Source of the DNA: Syncephalis plumigaleata
Taxonomy: Eukaryota; Zoopagomycota; Zoopagomycetes; Zoopagales; Piptocephalidaceae
Reading direction: 5' to 3'
Length of the DNA stretch: 64,000 bases
Assembly (NCBI GenBank): GCA_025201365.1
Contig: JAIXMF010000014.1
Coordinates: 124,001 to 188,000, forward strand
A model generated the notes under the pieces. That model worked only from the letters and a program-made list of their open reading frames with translations, was not told where the DNA came from and ran no database searches. The translations under genes were made by a program, and so were the position numbers. Every line of letters starts with the position of its first letter. The first letter of the stretch is position 1. Shown piece after piece: positions 43,812 to 56,621 of this stretch.

Positions 43812-46800
43812 TCACAGATACAACAACTTGCTGAGGTGGACCTTGTCCGCACTATCACTAGTAGTAGCAGTAGTAGCAGCCATAATTAAATGTTCCATAG
43901 CTTGTAGGAATTCTGTTGAAAAACTATCAGGTCTCTCAAACATTTGCTGTTGTCGTTGTTCAGTGCTGGACCCGGAAGTATTGTCATTCGAACTTGAATC
44001 TAACCCCAATCATAGTGGTCGTTTTCTCATTAGGCCTCATCCGAATATCCTCTTGTAGAATACGTGCCAGCTGGCCTATCACGTGGACCAAATAATGTCC
44101 CGAGTCAAGTGCGAGTTATAGCGTGTTTGAGTGATGGTTTCGCCTAGACGATCAATACGGTAGTGTAACTGATTGAGATTCTCGAGTGAATCTTCGGCAT
44201 ATCGATGCTGTTGCCATTTTACAAAAACATCTCCCCGCTCTGAGGAGTAATCGATGCACTCGACTCATTATCGTTTATGCTGGTAGTTTCCACGGCCGGA
44301 ATCGATCGAGAATCATGACGTAAAACCATAGTGACATGATAAGTAGTAATAAATATAATTAGTACAAGCAATCCGATAGCCATGTTGTTAGCTAGTCCAT
44401 TGAGTAGACCCTTTAGTGACCATAAATCGCTAGTGTTACTAGTGATAGGCGTGATGGTAGACCTTGTATTAGATTGATTTTTCGACGAGGAAGCATGTAC
44501 CCGATCTGTTTCATTATCAATCTCTGTAACAATATCATTAAATCCAACGGTTTTCGTCGTACCTAGTACTGATTTACTAGTAGTAGTATTGGTAGCAGTA
44601 GTAGCGGCTTTTGATTGACCCCTTGTAAATGTACCAATACTATGTAGTGTTGGCAATTGGTTAACATAGGCTGACAGCATACCAGCTAGTTCCTGCACTC
44701 GTGACTGCATTCGTTCTATGGCGGTTCTCTCTGCCGCACCTACATTATATACAATTACCCATGATTCATTTAACAATCATTAGCACATATGTATATATAT
44801 ATACGTATGCATACTAGCAGTTTATATCCTTAATATACGTACCTTCACGAATTAGAATTTTACGTGTAAATTCAACAAAGGCTGTTGCCACGACACGCGT
44901 ATGCTCAAGTGTGTCATTGCCATCCACGGGTACACCCGTAAGACACCATCGTACATACACTACGATACGATCAGCGGCTGTCATTGCCGTGAATCGTGTC
45001 CATGTATCCACTTTGTAGACACCCTTCTTATGATCGGACACACGAACTCGTTGATGTTCATAGGTGGCAGGCAACTTTTTAGGCACTATTATTCATAACA
45101 ATGATAATTGCTATCATATGAGTACAGACACTTGATATCGCACTGACATGTTACTACTAATTACTTACCACACAATGGACGGAAGAATGAGGTGTAGGCT
45201 ATGTCGCGTTGCGTCCAATTACCATTGCCATCTCGATTCCAACGTTGATCACGATCACTAGGACGAATGGCGTGACCACTCTCGCCGAACAAGGCACGGA
45301 AGGCAGCCTTTGGTTTAATGGCCAATTGCATGTTAAGCAATTGATATTTGCCATGATCATTACAACCACAGAAATGACTAGTATCCTGTTGTTCACTTTA
45401 TGACAATAAATAGTTAGTATATTATGTTGCTGTTATTATTATTACGCTTAGTAGCTTACATGCTAAGAGTATCGCTCGATGTATCAATCAGATCTGGTGA
45501 CACGGATGGTGTAACGAATCCTGTGGTGATCGTGTTTGATGTAGTCGCTTCTGTCTGTCCTCCAGATATCATGGCTGAAACGATAGCATTCGATCTTTCT
45601 GACTTGCCGTTGAAATCTAAGATGTCACATGCAAGTTTCAAGTTACGCGTTTTATGGCGCGGCGAACTATCCACTTGTCGATGACAATTACGTTTCAATG
45701 ACTGGCTACGTCTTTCAAGTAGACTTGCACCATTATTGGCATTACTTGTCATCATCGTATACTGCACGTCACTCTGCGAACGATTGAGTGACCTATGAGC
45801 ATTATTCGATAGATCCGAGTCACTCATAATGTCCTCTTTGCCATTTCTCTGTATCTGTGGCATTTCAGTAATAATTCGATTGGTATCGCAATTATGGACA
45901 GAATCATCGGACGAACGTGTCAGAATGGATGTAATCGATTGACGATGTTTTCGCTGACACAATGCCGGTAGATTCTAGAACGATAATGACAATGATGATG
46001 ATGACGATGTTAGAATATATATATATATATATAATGACAGAATGCATCAATGTGACTTACTAGTGCTCGTTTATACGCTTGCCAAGCATTGGTCAGTACT
46101 TCCCAGGCTGCATCACGCTTGATGAAAGATCTTAGTGTACACTCCTAGTAAGTGGAATTAGTAATACAATCATAGTAATACACATCGCAAATTCATTTAC
46201 CTGCCCATTACTCATGGTAATACGAATGGCACTTGGAAACACTTTGAATCGAAGTTCCTTTTCAACTCCTTGAATTTCACCAAGTGGAAATACCTCACGA
46301 ATTCGACGACGAAATAGGACACCGTAGAAACAGGCCATGTCGCAGCAAATGTAAAGACGGCCATGCCATGGTGCATCTTTTTGTAGAACACAAGCAAAAC
46401 CTTGTTGTAAACAATTAGACAATTAGTATATTATTGATGACTATTATCCATGTCATCATACTTACTGTCAATCAGAAGGTGTACTTCATCGGCAAACTCC
46501 GGGAATCGTTTCTTCATCGAACGTTGATCACTCGTGAGTGCCTTCATCTCTTTATCGGTCAGGGTGGGGAACTGCTCCAGATTGATCGTTTCAGTTTCAT
46601 TGCCTTCAGATGTCAATTCCATGCTGTTTGCTTCACAACTTTCCTCCTCCCCCACCTCTTCTCCTTCTTCATGATTCGTACTACTTGATGGAAGACAAGT
46701 CAATGAAGATGACTTGGTGATGACAGTTGATGTAACATTCGCTGGTATTGCTGATGGTGCTGTTGCTGCTACTGCTACTGCTGTCGATTTGATATTCGTA

Positions 46801-47371
46801 TTTGATTGTTCTCGCGATAGTGGTGTAGTCACCGGGAAATACGAGCTATGTCGAAATGACTTGGGTGTTGCTAGCGTAGTCTCGGGTGTTGCGGGTTGCG
46901 AGGCAGGTTGACTACTAACGCTATGTGCACGACGTCGACCTCGGAATGGCAAGCTAAACGTGGAAGAGGAGCCGTCCGCGGTGTAGACGGTGTAGACGGC
47001 CTTGATGGTGTACGCGAATGACTTATACTACGCTGAGCGGAACGTGGCCAAATAGCCGTAATTGACGGGAGTGGCCAATGCTTTGACGATGCCGATGGTG
47101 TAATGTTGGTCTGTATACGAAGTGATGTAGTACTAGTAACCATATTCTTGTTATTGTTGTTGTTTTTCATCAAACCAGTTGTAACAGAATGATCTAATCC
47201 GGAGAAAGTGGCATCTTTTACATCTGGTTTCCAGTCTACACCGGCTAATGTGGTAGTTGGACCACGACTACGACGATTAGCAAGTTTCCCTTTTAGCCAG
47301 CTATTTCTATTCTGACTATTGTTTTCCATTCTCGAACCAGAATGCGATAAAGCAATGGTAGGCTGAGTCAT
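43812..47371 (-). CDS. GRAM-VASt domain protein, Lam/Ltc-type sterol transfer protein
   Basis: Anchored lipid-transfer protein of the Lam/Ltc family, which moves sterol at ER contact sites. From the start at 47371: a long Ser/Thr-rich disordered region, then a GRAM domain (46132-46500: EFADEVHLLID, GFACVLQKDAPWHGRLYICC, IREVFPLGEIQGVEKE) and WEVLTNAWQAYKRAL. A Ser-rich linker follows (45456-45962), then the VASt domain (45380-44820: AFRALFGESGH, WNRDGNWTQRDIAYTSFFRP, YKVDTWTRFTAMTAADRIVV, DTLEHTRVVATAFVEFTRKI). Next is RMQSRVQELAGMLSAYV and one membrane anchor (MAIGLLVLIIFITTYHVTMV, near 44340-44400). The gene continues past 44219 in other frames (KWQQHRYAEDSLENLNQLHY) to a C-terminal end at 43812. 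Frame changes near 46950, 44235 and 44000 look like one-base errors. Confidence 0.85.
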
Positions 47372-48886
47372 GACTTTAGTGCAATGAATGATATACGTGT
47401 TTTTTTTTGATTATGTAGTATTCATATGAGCCTTAAATAAACCGCACGTTTTAACTGATAACAACAACGGCAACAATAACAACAGTAATAATAATAATAG
47501 TAATATAATGGTGATATGATGGTAGTGGTGCCACAAAGAATCTGTCAAAATATAAAGAAAAGCAAACGAATAGGTTAGCGTTGTTATTATTTCACTATAA
47601 TCCCATAGTAGCAATAAGCAATAATGACGATAATCTTTACACTCTTCAATTCGTAGCAACTATCTGGTATACCAAAGTCAGTAGCTAAGCGCTACAAACA
47701 TCATCATTATCATCAATCAATCAATCTGGTAAGATCATTGAACAGGAGAAAGCCATTAAAAAAGGGAACACTCATCATTCTCATCATCATACACACATTC
47801 ATACACACACACGTACACAAATCATTCGATATCCATTCATAAAAGTAGAATGATGCCATTTAAATGTGCATGGTGCATGAATCACTCGCTCGTTCATTCA
47901 TTCATTGTAATGCAACATAACAATTGTAGAACATGTTGATACAAAGAACAACGAGTTCAATTACGAGTCAGAATGGAGTGCAGCAATTCTAGTGGTTAAC
48001 TCAGGCATAACACGCCGACTAACTGATCCATTCTACTGAGTATTTTGTTTATCCTTTTCTCCATGAACATCATTAAGAAACAGATGATGTGGTTTAGTCT
48101 GAGTTTAGAGCAACATCAACATCAACCTCATGAAGATAATGTTTCACGATCATTACTATTCTTGATCGTTTCTTTTCTAACATGATCCACATCTTGCCAA
48201 CCGTCACTAAATCGTTCTATCCACAATCTGTTTAACCATTACTACCTGGTGACGAGGGTAGTACATTAATTGGACAAGTGTATTATGCCAAGGCAATTGG
48301 AATTTCCATTATACACATCGCGAGATATCTCACTCACTCGTTTGATAATATGTTTTGACACTTACACCCAATAGGATAATGAACTAGTACCACTATCACG
48401 ATAAGTAGTAAGACTACTACTACACACAAGTGAACTAAGAACAGTATCACTCGTTGTTGATGATGATGCACTACAGACAAGCAAGCAAGCGATGTAGCTA
48501 AAATGTAAAGTAATGATAATAATGATAATAATGATAATGAAATAGAATCGTAAAAGTAAGAGATATGACTTAGCCGCAAGTTGGTAAAAATATAATGCGG
48601 AGATTCGTAGAGAAACAAGTTCATCGCACCATTTTTGGACTATTCGCATTAAAATAGAGATGGTACTAGAGGTTTGACACCAGCGAGATATGAATGGCGT
48701 GGCGTGATGTAGTCACGTGTATAAAAAATAAAATGTGGTACATACTGGGCGAGAAACAGCGAGACAAGCCTTAGAAGCTATCGCTAAACTAGGCCTGCTC
48801 ATGCACTCGAGTCGTAATGGTAGAGGCAATGTGTCTATGGATGTACGTGTACGTATGTGTACATGTATGTGTATCATTAAGGAGAA

Positions 48887-48912
48887 TGATGATGATGATG
48901 ATGATGATGATG
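48887..48912. repeat. (ATG)n microsatellite
   Basis: Nine or so uninterrupted ATG/GAT triplets in intergenic DNA. Confidence 0.9.
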
Positions 48913-50278
48913 ACCATTACAGAATTGACTATCGTAGTATTGTCCTACTCTTTGAATCAATACACAAACAAACAAACACATACGCACACCCGTATAAGCA
49001 ATGTCATAAGACTTTGGCTATTTCTATTATAGAATAGTTATCTCAATCTCGCATGTAACTATCGCTTGCTTGTCTCCATTCAATCCATTCTTTCTTCTGT
49101 GTACGTGTATGTGAACAATAGTAAATCCACTCATATGACATGGTAGATGACTGGCTCATGATGATCATGCTGCTAAAGGAAACAAAATGGGAAATGCACA
49201 CCACAATGTTCACTTTAACATCATTGTCACCATTGTCGTCAATTTCAAGGGGGAAATACAAATCAACTGTAAAGAAGAAAAAAGAATACCTTTTAGGTTA
49301 TACGAAGGAGGAGAATCTAAAAAGGTCCGTGTTCCTCTCCTGATATACATTCTCAATAGTGTCAATCTGCGATTTCCTTGTTTCTTTTTTATCCATCTAG
49401 TCATCCATTGACGTCCATCGTATCAATCAAGTACCTTGCTTGCTTTCTTCTTATCTCCAACACCACTACCTTAACGTCAAATGATTGCTAGTACAAAATG
49501 AATCTATCGAAAGTGAGGAAACGAAGAAAAGTAGAGCAATGGCTGACGTATACCTTTTCTTTCTTTCAAGAAACATGGACAAAATAAACAACGCTTTACA
49601 AATGATAATCAACAATAACAATAACATCAACTATGTGTGTAAAGCCATAATAAAATAGCAATAGAAACAATAACAATAATAGTAAGAGAAAGAAGAGAAA
49701 AAACATCATACTTATTCTCTAATCGCGCCACATTGACTTGAGATGTTTCAAACAGATCAATAGCATCAATGATGACTGCAATGGCAATGGCAATGGCAAC
49801 GATGCTATTAATTGATTGATTGATTGATTGATGAGGGGTAGTGAAATTACTGCGTTGATGCAGAAGCAGTGGGAGAGGACTTGCATATGTTGCACGCATA
49901 TGCATATCACAAAGAAAAGCCAAGACATAGCACAGCAACGATAGCAGCAGCAGCAGCAGCAATGATACAAGCAGAGTGACCGTTATACGTCAAATTCAAA
50001 AACGACATTCACATGAGCAATTTCAGGTATTTTGCGTAACCACATAGTTAACCAATCATTCAATCAATCAATCAACCAAACAACTAGTAAACTCCTAGTT
50101 ATTGCTTATGACCATACTCTTTCTGTATCATTACCCCATTCATCCATGCGCATCTATCTATCTATTCTACTTACCTTCAAATGTCGCGATAGTTATAGAA
50201 AGATACAATGGCGAGACAGTGACTAAGTTGACCGCTTTGTTGATAACTACCGAATGATGAATGAAGGGGGGCGAGTGG

Positions 50279-50315
50279 CGTGTGCGTGCGTGCGTGTGGG
50301 GGAGAGAGAGAGAGC
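50279..50315. repeat. GTGC / GA simple-repeat tract
   Basis: GTGTGCGTGCGTGCGTG followed by a G run and a GA run; strongly purine-biased on the plus strand. Intergenic. Confidence 0.85.
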
Positions 50316-51101
50316 AGTACGAGTCAAGAATGTCGCCTAGGTAATATAAGGGACGTGTCAATTCCGTGCAAGACATGCGAGAGCAATGAAAGCAAACAGG
50401 CAAAAGACTATATATAATGCTCCACGTATCTATACTGTAAGAATCGATCAATTATACAAAGAATACTGCCAAGAAATATTGAATAAAAAGAGTTTGGCAT
50501 AGGAGACACAATAAAAAGGTGAATATTGATAGTCACGGCGTAGCCTTCCCGAATTAAAAAAAGCCAAGATAATCGCGTTGACATGGCCTGCTTATCTTTA
50601 TATTTCATGTGTGTGTGTGTGTAGCACATAACTTGTGAAGCTAACGAAAAAGTCCGGTTACTCAGACACAGAGTAGATGATACGCTTGATGCCTATTACT
50701 ATACTAGTAAACACACACTAATGGTTCATCCTTCCTCATGGGCAAATCAGCATCAAATTTGCCAATATTTTTCACTAATCGGTTAGGCCAAGAATAGTAT
50801 TTGTAAGAAAAAGCGGCATCTACACCATTGATAGTATAGCCAATAATCGGTCAAGTATATCCGAATAGCCGAAGCAATGGTATGACTTTTTTTCCCAAAA
50901 GAAAACACTGCCATTTGTCTATAATTCAGTATCAACAATGATGTAACCACTTGACGATCATTCAACTAAAAACAATAACTATCAATAATAATATTGCTGT
51001 TTATTGCAATCACCCATACGGTAATTCATAGCGTAGTGTAGTAGTTGCTCAACAGATCACTAATCAATGACGGATCATTCTTTGTTTCCGATCCGTAAAT
51101 T

Positions 51102-54100
51102 TTAACTAGTGTTCGGCATATCGAGTTTCATCCGTTTCTTTAACCGATCCGTAGGAGTTACCTTAAGCATGTGATGCAATTGAAGACACACCGGCTTGAG
51201 TTCCGTTAATGGTGAATCCCTAATAAATATATGTCAATAGTATAGATGATTAGTTACTAGTACTACTACTACTAATGAATGGCAATCATCAAATGATCAC
51301 ACTTGTATTTCCATTTACCATTGTGTGGCTAGTAAACACTCCTCTACCGTGCCATCATTGTTCTCTTCATCCTCGATGATATCATCGACACCTAGTCCCA
51401 TCAAGCAGAGATAGAGTAATTCGGATGTATTTTGTCGTATCTAGATCAGTATTGACATCATCATCGTATTAGTAAATAATCCCGGTTGAATAGTGCAAAA
51501 GAAAATAATTGTAGAATTTTCATCGTGCGAACTTGCTTACCCGCGATGATTGATGGAATAAACAGTCGAGTAGTCGGCGTAACACTGATTCCCAAAGTGG
51601 ATCCGAGATATCCTCCGGCATTAATCCACAATAACTATGTCACATAACATCATTATGGATTAATGACTATGGTGCCACTAATAGAGAGAGACGACACTTA
51701 CATTTGAATGCATGGTTTTGCTTTTTGTACATTTCGACAGGCAACAAATCGTTGATTAGTCATTTTCAATAATAAACTAATTGATTCATATTAGTAACGA
51801 GTAGAGTATATTCAAAGTGATACTCTATCTATGTTACTCACCGTTTAGCTGACTCGGTGAGTTGCTGAGCAAATCCTGCATCTAGTACGGCGGCCAACAC
51901 TTCATACAACGACTGTAGGATACGTTCATTGTCCGTGTGTTCGGTACCAATTACTTGGATGAGCTCTACAAGTTGGTCCGCCGTCCATTTGTTTTCTTGG
52001 CTAGTTTCCTCATCTGCTCTTGGCAGTGAACACACATAACTGGTCAATTCCTTAATTGCCGCACCCGTCTAATCATCGAGTTAATAATGTATATGGGAAT
52101 AGACATGATTCGTTGATCTATCTCCTCTATTACTTACCACATTGCCGGCCATACCAGAACCACTCGTGATGATACCGGTTAGTAGACTCTTCCGATAATG
52201 AGGTAGATCAAGTAGCGGTGTAATTCGGGGAATACCGCTTCAGCCGATATCCATTCGATGGCTTCATCGCTACATCACACTCGTTATTTGAGTATGAACG
52301 CTATCATCATTGATTTGCCGATGACACTTACCGTGGAATGGCCTCGGTGAGTTGTGTCCGTCCGGCTATCTCCAAATCCGACTTGTACAACAGTGTGACT
52401 AATACTTGACCCGCTGTATGACGTATACGATCGATACGTTCAACCGATTGCCGCATGTACACGATATGATTTGTCCTTTCGGGCAGTATCGGATTGCAAT
52501 GCCTCACTTAGCGTGGATAGATGTGGTTGCTGTTGCTGTTGCTGTTGTGTTGTTGCAACCAAATGGCAACTTGCTCCAATGCCACATACTAGCTCACGCA
52601 CCCGTGAACCAACATCACCATGTATATCCACCGTGTAATCACCAAAACCGGATAGCATTGCATCTAGCATGTCGTGGAATTCCTCGATACTCATTTCTAT
52701 TACGAATTAGCAAGTCAACTATTAGCAACACGACATGATCAACTCACTCGAACCGATAACCTGGAACACTTTGGCATACGATCGCATAGCATTTCGACGT
52801 GTGTCCACATCGAATAACTTGGCCTGTCATATAAATGAGTTACTACTACTGTTACTGTTACTACTGCTACTAGTATTAAATAGACATTACCTTTCCTGAA
52901 GCAATGGTATATAATAACTGACAAATGCGTGTATGATATGCTTCAAGTGTTTTCGCCGGTAATAATCCAATAGCGTCGGCAATACCACTTCTTAGACCTT
53001 CGTTATTATCGGTGAGTACGCTATTAAACAATGTGCATTCATCGGTCAAGTGGTATAACAGTTGTGTCTATCATCACATGTACACAATGTATAATGCATG
53101 TAATGTATATAAAGGATATTGTTCTAGCTCATCAGGTGATAGACCATAGCCAGCATCATATGCGGCCAGTGCAATACTACCACTTTTCCGTACTGGTTCT
53201 TCTCTACGAGCCAATGTCAATAGAATGACCTTTTTCCAATCTTGTTGCAATTGCTCTGGAATAGGCAAGGCTATACGACACAAGGCTGCGCCAATTGATT
53301 CATCGCATAGCATGTTAATTCCGAGCCGAAACTCGATAGATACGCCCTATCCAACGTGTTGACTAGTTCCACCACCGGCTACGACAATGATTAGCTTGAT
53401 GATGATGATAATAACATGCTAGTTAACTGTGATTATTATACCTTCAAGTAGTCTTTACTTGCATCGTTACCGAGTGATTCGATAATGCCTTGCTTACTTC
53501 CGCCATAGCTAGAATGCACCATGGCGTGCATTCAAATCACGCGATAATGCTAGATTAACCTAATAGAACAATTAGTCGATATAGAGCATTGATTACATAT
53601 ACATGCATATATAATTATTCCTTACTAGTTGCGGTAATATCTCTGTCTGTACGAATACTGGATCAAGTCGAGTCATTTTACCAAGTGAATCGGATGCCAA
53701 TACACGAATGACTCGATCCCAATGGTTCACTTTATAGTGCACGAGGTGTTCGATGAGCATTCGACAATATTCCTCAAATCTAACACATAGTGTATATATT
53801 AGCATTGCTACTACTACTACTACTATACTACTACTAATAACAATCACAATAAGGAATGACTTACTTGGCAATCCTGGGTGCTATATTACGATAGACATTG
53901 ACACGTACGCCTACCGCGAAATAATCGGCCATTGTAATAAGTTCAATGCCATGAGGGAAATTACCCTAATTATCAGATTCATGATTAATGATGTATGATA
54001 TTCATTGCTATTCTGCCAATGTCTCACTCACCTGACGTCCAACGTTCTCTTGCATGGCTGCACTCGCTGCACGTCGTACATGAACCTCACGATCTAGCAA

Positions 54101-56283
54101 GGCTACAGAAACTAGATATTGCGCCAATCGTTTTAGATACGGTTTCATAACATTAGGCGCATAGGAACGAGCGAGTGACCAGCACACGTAGCATGCACTG
54201 TCACGTACATTCGATCCAATAGAGGAGGATCCTCGTTTGATATCGAACAACAATGCCTACACAATAGTTCATTAATACGTATATATGTATATACGTGTAT
54301 ATATATATATCGTTCTATGCATTAGTATCCATGACGTAGTGCCACTTCTTACCTGCTCGATCCATGGTATCACTTCGGGTAGTCGTTCCGGTAGATAAGA
54401 CCACGACGTACTAGTTCTGCCACGGCTAGAGTGGCACCATGCCACGTACTATCAGAGGCAGCTGTAAGATTACGTTCAGTTTTACTGGGTTCCTCAAAGG
54501 TATCCTCGAGGAATAGTGACAACACATAACTGATTACATCATCTGCCATATCTAATGGTAGGCGTAGTGTTATCCTACCAACACCTTTGGCGGCCAACCA
54601 ACGCGTGGCTGTCTCCTAGAAGAATCAAAGAAATGCAATATTAGCTACATTATCCATTATTGTCATTGTCATTGTTATTGTTCATTCACTCACGCGTTCT
54701 TTCAATCCTTGCACTACATGTTCTATAATCTCCTCGATCGATGCCGAGTATTCAGTATCAATCGTGTTATCCGGTGCTACGGCATTAGCCTCAGTGTTTT
54801 CATTCTTATTCTCCGTAAGATGATCGGTTAGTCGTCGTTTTCCTATTAATATTCACATATCATTATTGCTATTAGTTCACTTATTCACTATGACAATATC
54901 CATCTAGCTTACCCATGGTATATCGCCATACAGCCATACTACCCGGTAGAATGTTAACTCCCAATCGAGCTATTAACTTCATACGTAGCTTTTTCACTAG
55001 CTGATTACTTAGTATATTCTTATGTTCATCCAAATAGGCTATACTCGATAGAACACGCGGTACAGTGGATGCGAGATCATTTCGTGCTCCCATTTTTAGA
55101 CAAACATAAAGCAGTCAATGCACCGATAATCTAGGTGTATCGTTGTCTATTAGTGAATAGGCATGATGATACACCCATTACTTACTGAGAATAAACTAGA
55201 TTCAGGTGCAGTAATTCGATCGATGCATCGATCTATATAACCATGAAGATGCGTCTTGGCTGTATCTTGCCTAGTAATAATACACCATTATAAATGATCA
55301 TTTATTAACAAATCAAACCATTCATTAGCTTACCTTGTTGTCAACTTTGCCAACAAATACGATGCAGCCTCCAATTCTCTGCCTGTAACATTCAAGTAAG
55401 CCTCGAATGTACTCATATATCTATCCACTAGTTTGCTCTATGTATTCACGAATTCATTAGCATTACTTCTATGTCAGCCTTCTTCATTGACACCATTTAC
55501 CGTTTCACCCAATCCCATCTGGCTATCCACTATCTTTAGATCGAATGGTACCATACATAGCAGGGAAAGCCATAGTAGTAGCGTATAGCGTACTACCCAT
55601 AAATCTAAGTTTTTTGGATCTTGTGCACAAAAGTAGCGGAATACCGGTTCCAAATCTTCCACTTGATGACTCATAAATTGCACTAGATAATCAAGTTGAA
55701 ATAGTAATACAGTCAATTACTCATACAATCCTATAATCTGTTATAATAGTAATGCTTACCAACAGTTTTATAGCCACGTATCTTCATTACAAATTGTAAA
55801 TAATAGGAAATTGTATAGATTTGTTCCGATTCAACTTCCGACAAGTAGGATGCAGTGGCATCAGTATGATTGTCGTGACCACCATTCTCCTTAGAATTGG
55901 ACGTGCTACTATCCTGTTGAGCATTGTCATCATATCGTCGTATTAGTGTAGCCAATCTTTCCATGGCAGGCTGTACTAGACGTTCAAGATATGGATCCAA
56001 TAAATGTGGTTGTTCCAGATAAGGATGCAACTATTATTGATGACATACGTGTTAACTACAATGCTTCATTACTTGAGTACAGCTAACTTACAAGTCCATT
56101 AAGTTCGTGCATCACGGGCTTTAATTCTTTTTGTTTCGTGTCCTCAGCAATCAGCTTCTTCAATAGCAAGATGGCTTCATTCTCTTCTCGGAAATGCGCT
56201 TTCTCCTCGACTAATCCAGCTGCTTCTTCCAAGTCATCATCGAATGCCACATTGCTATTATCTATCTCTCTGATATCAGTCAT
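51102..56283 (-). CDS. Tubulin-folding cofactor D
   Basis: HEAT-repeat chaperone that takes beta-tubulin from cofactor A and forms the complex with cofactors C and E that assembles alpha/beta-tubulin dimers. From the start at 56283 ([20 protein letters not shown]) to the stop at 51102, over roughly 20 exons. Family landmarks: [40 protein letters not shown] then [59 protein letters not shown] then [39 protein letters not shown] then [40 protein letters not shown]; and a C-terminal HEAT region ending KLDMPNTS. Full length for the family. Introns are 50-110 bp. Confidence 0.93.
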
Positions 56284-56621
56284 ATTTATTTAGCAAGTAT
56301 ATCTGTTTGTATTCAGAAAGATAGCAATAAAGCGATAATGATAACAGTCAGTCAGTCAGTCAGACAGACAACAATAGTGGTTTGTAACGATATAAGTAAC
56401 TGCGGTGAATAAAGGTTAATGTACGTGTGTGTGTCGTCATCTCGCATGCCATTGTGAATTATCGATTTCCTACCACAATCACTGCATTCATCATGTATAC
56501 AACTTTCATTATGCTTAAATAACATTTATTGTTTGTTACACTTGCTTGCTTAATTAATTATTAGTTAGTTAGTTAGTTAGTTAATGGACAGAATAGTAGG
56601 AAAAGTGTAAAGAAACAAAGG
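56284..56621. other. Short intergenic gap with CAGT and GTTA repeats
   Basis: Between the TBCD start and the JmjC gene stop. Holds a CAGT tract (56346-56370) and a TTAG/GTTA tract (56560-56584). It should contain the TBCD promoter. A similar CAGT tract lies in an intron of the D-amino-acid oxidase gene (about 24672-24693). Confidence 0.6.

Larger units (their letters stand above)
47372..51101. other. 3.7 kb gene-poor region with many simple repeats
   Basis: Upstream of the GRAM-VASt gene and beyond the 3' end of tubulin cofactor D. Rich in ATG/GAT, TTA, ATTC and CA-type simple repeats (47461-47520, 48500-48540, 48887-48912, 49805-49830, 50279-50315). Open frames are mostly low-complexity. 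Two stretches look somewhat protein-like but unassigned: 48735-48840 plus (GRETARQALEAIAKLGLLMH) and 49187-49411 plus (MGNAHHNVHFNIIVTIVVNF...). I do not call them as genes. Confidence 0.4.

Noticed and set aside
48735-49037. Plus-strand frame with an amphipathic stretch (GRETARQALEAIAKLGLLMH)
   Set aside because: Starts at a GTG, runs into ATG microsatellite sequence, and no splice partner could be found. Kept only as a note.
47411-49962. Leu/Ile-rich minus-strand frames (47411-47659, 48334-48649, 49627-49962)
   Set aside because: They translate TTA/ATT/GCT simple repeats and lack start context, splice partners or domain features.
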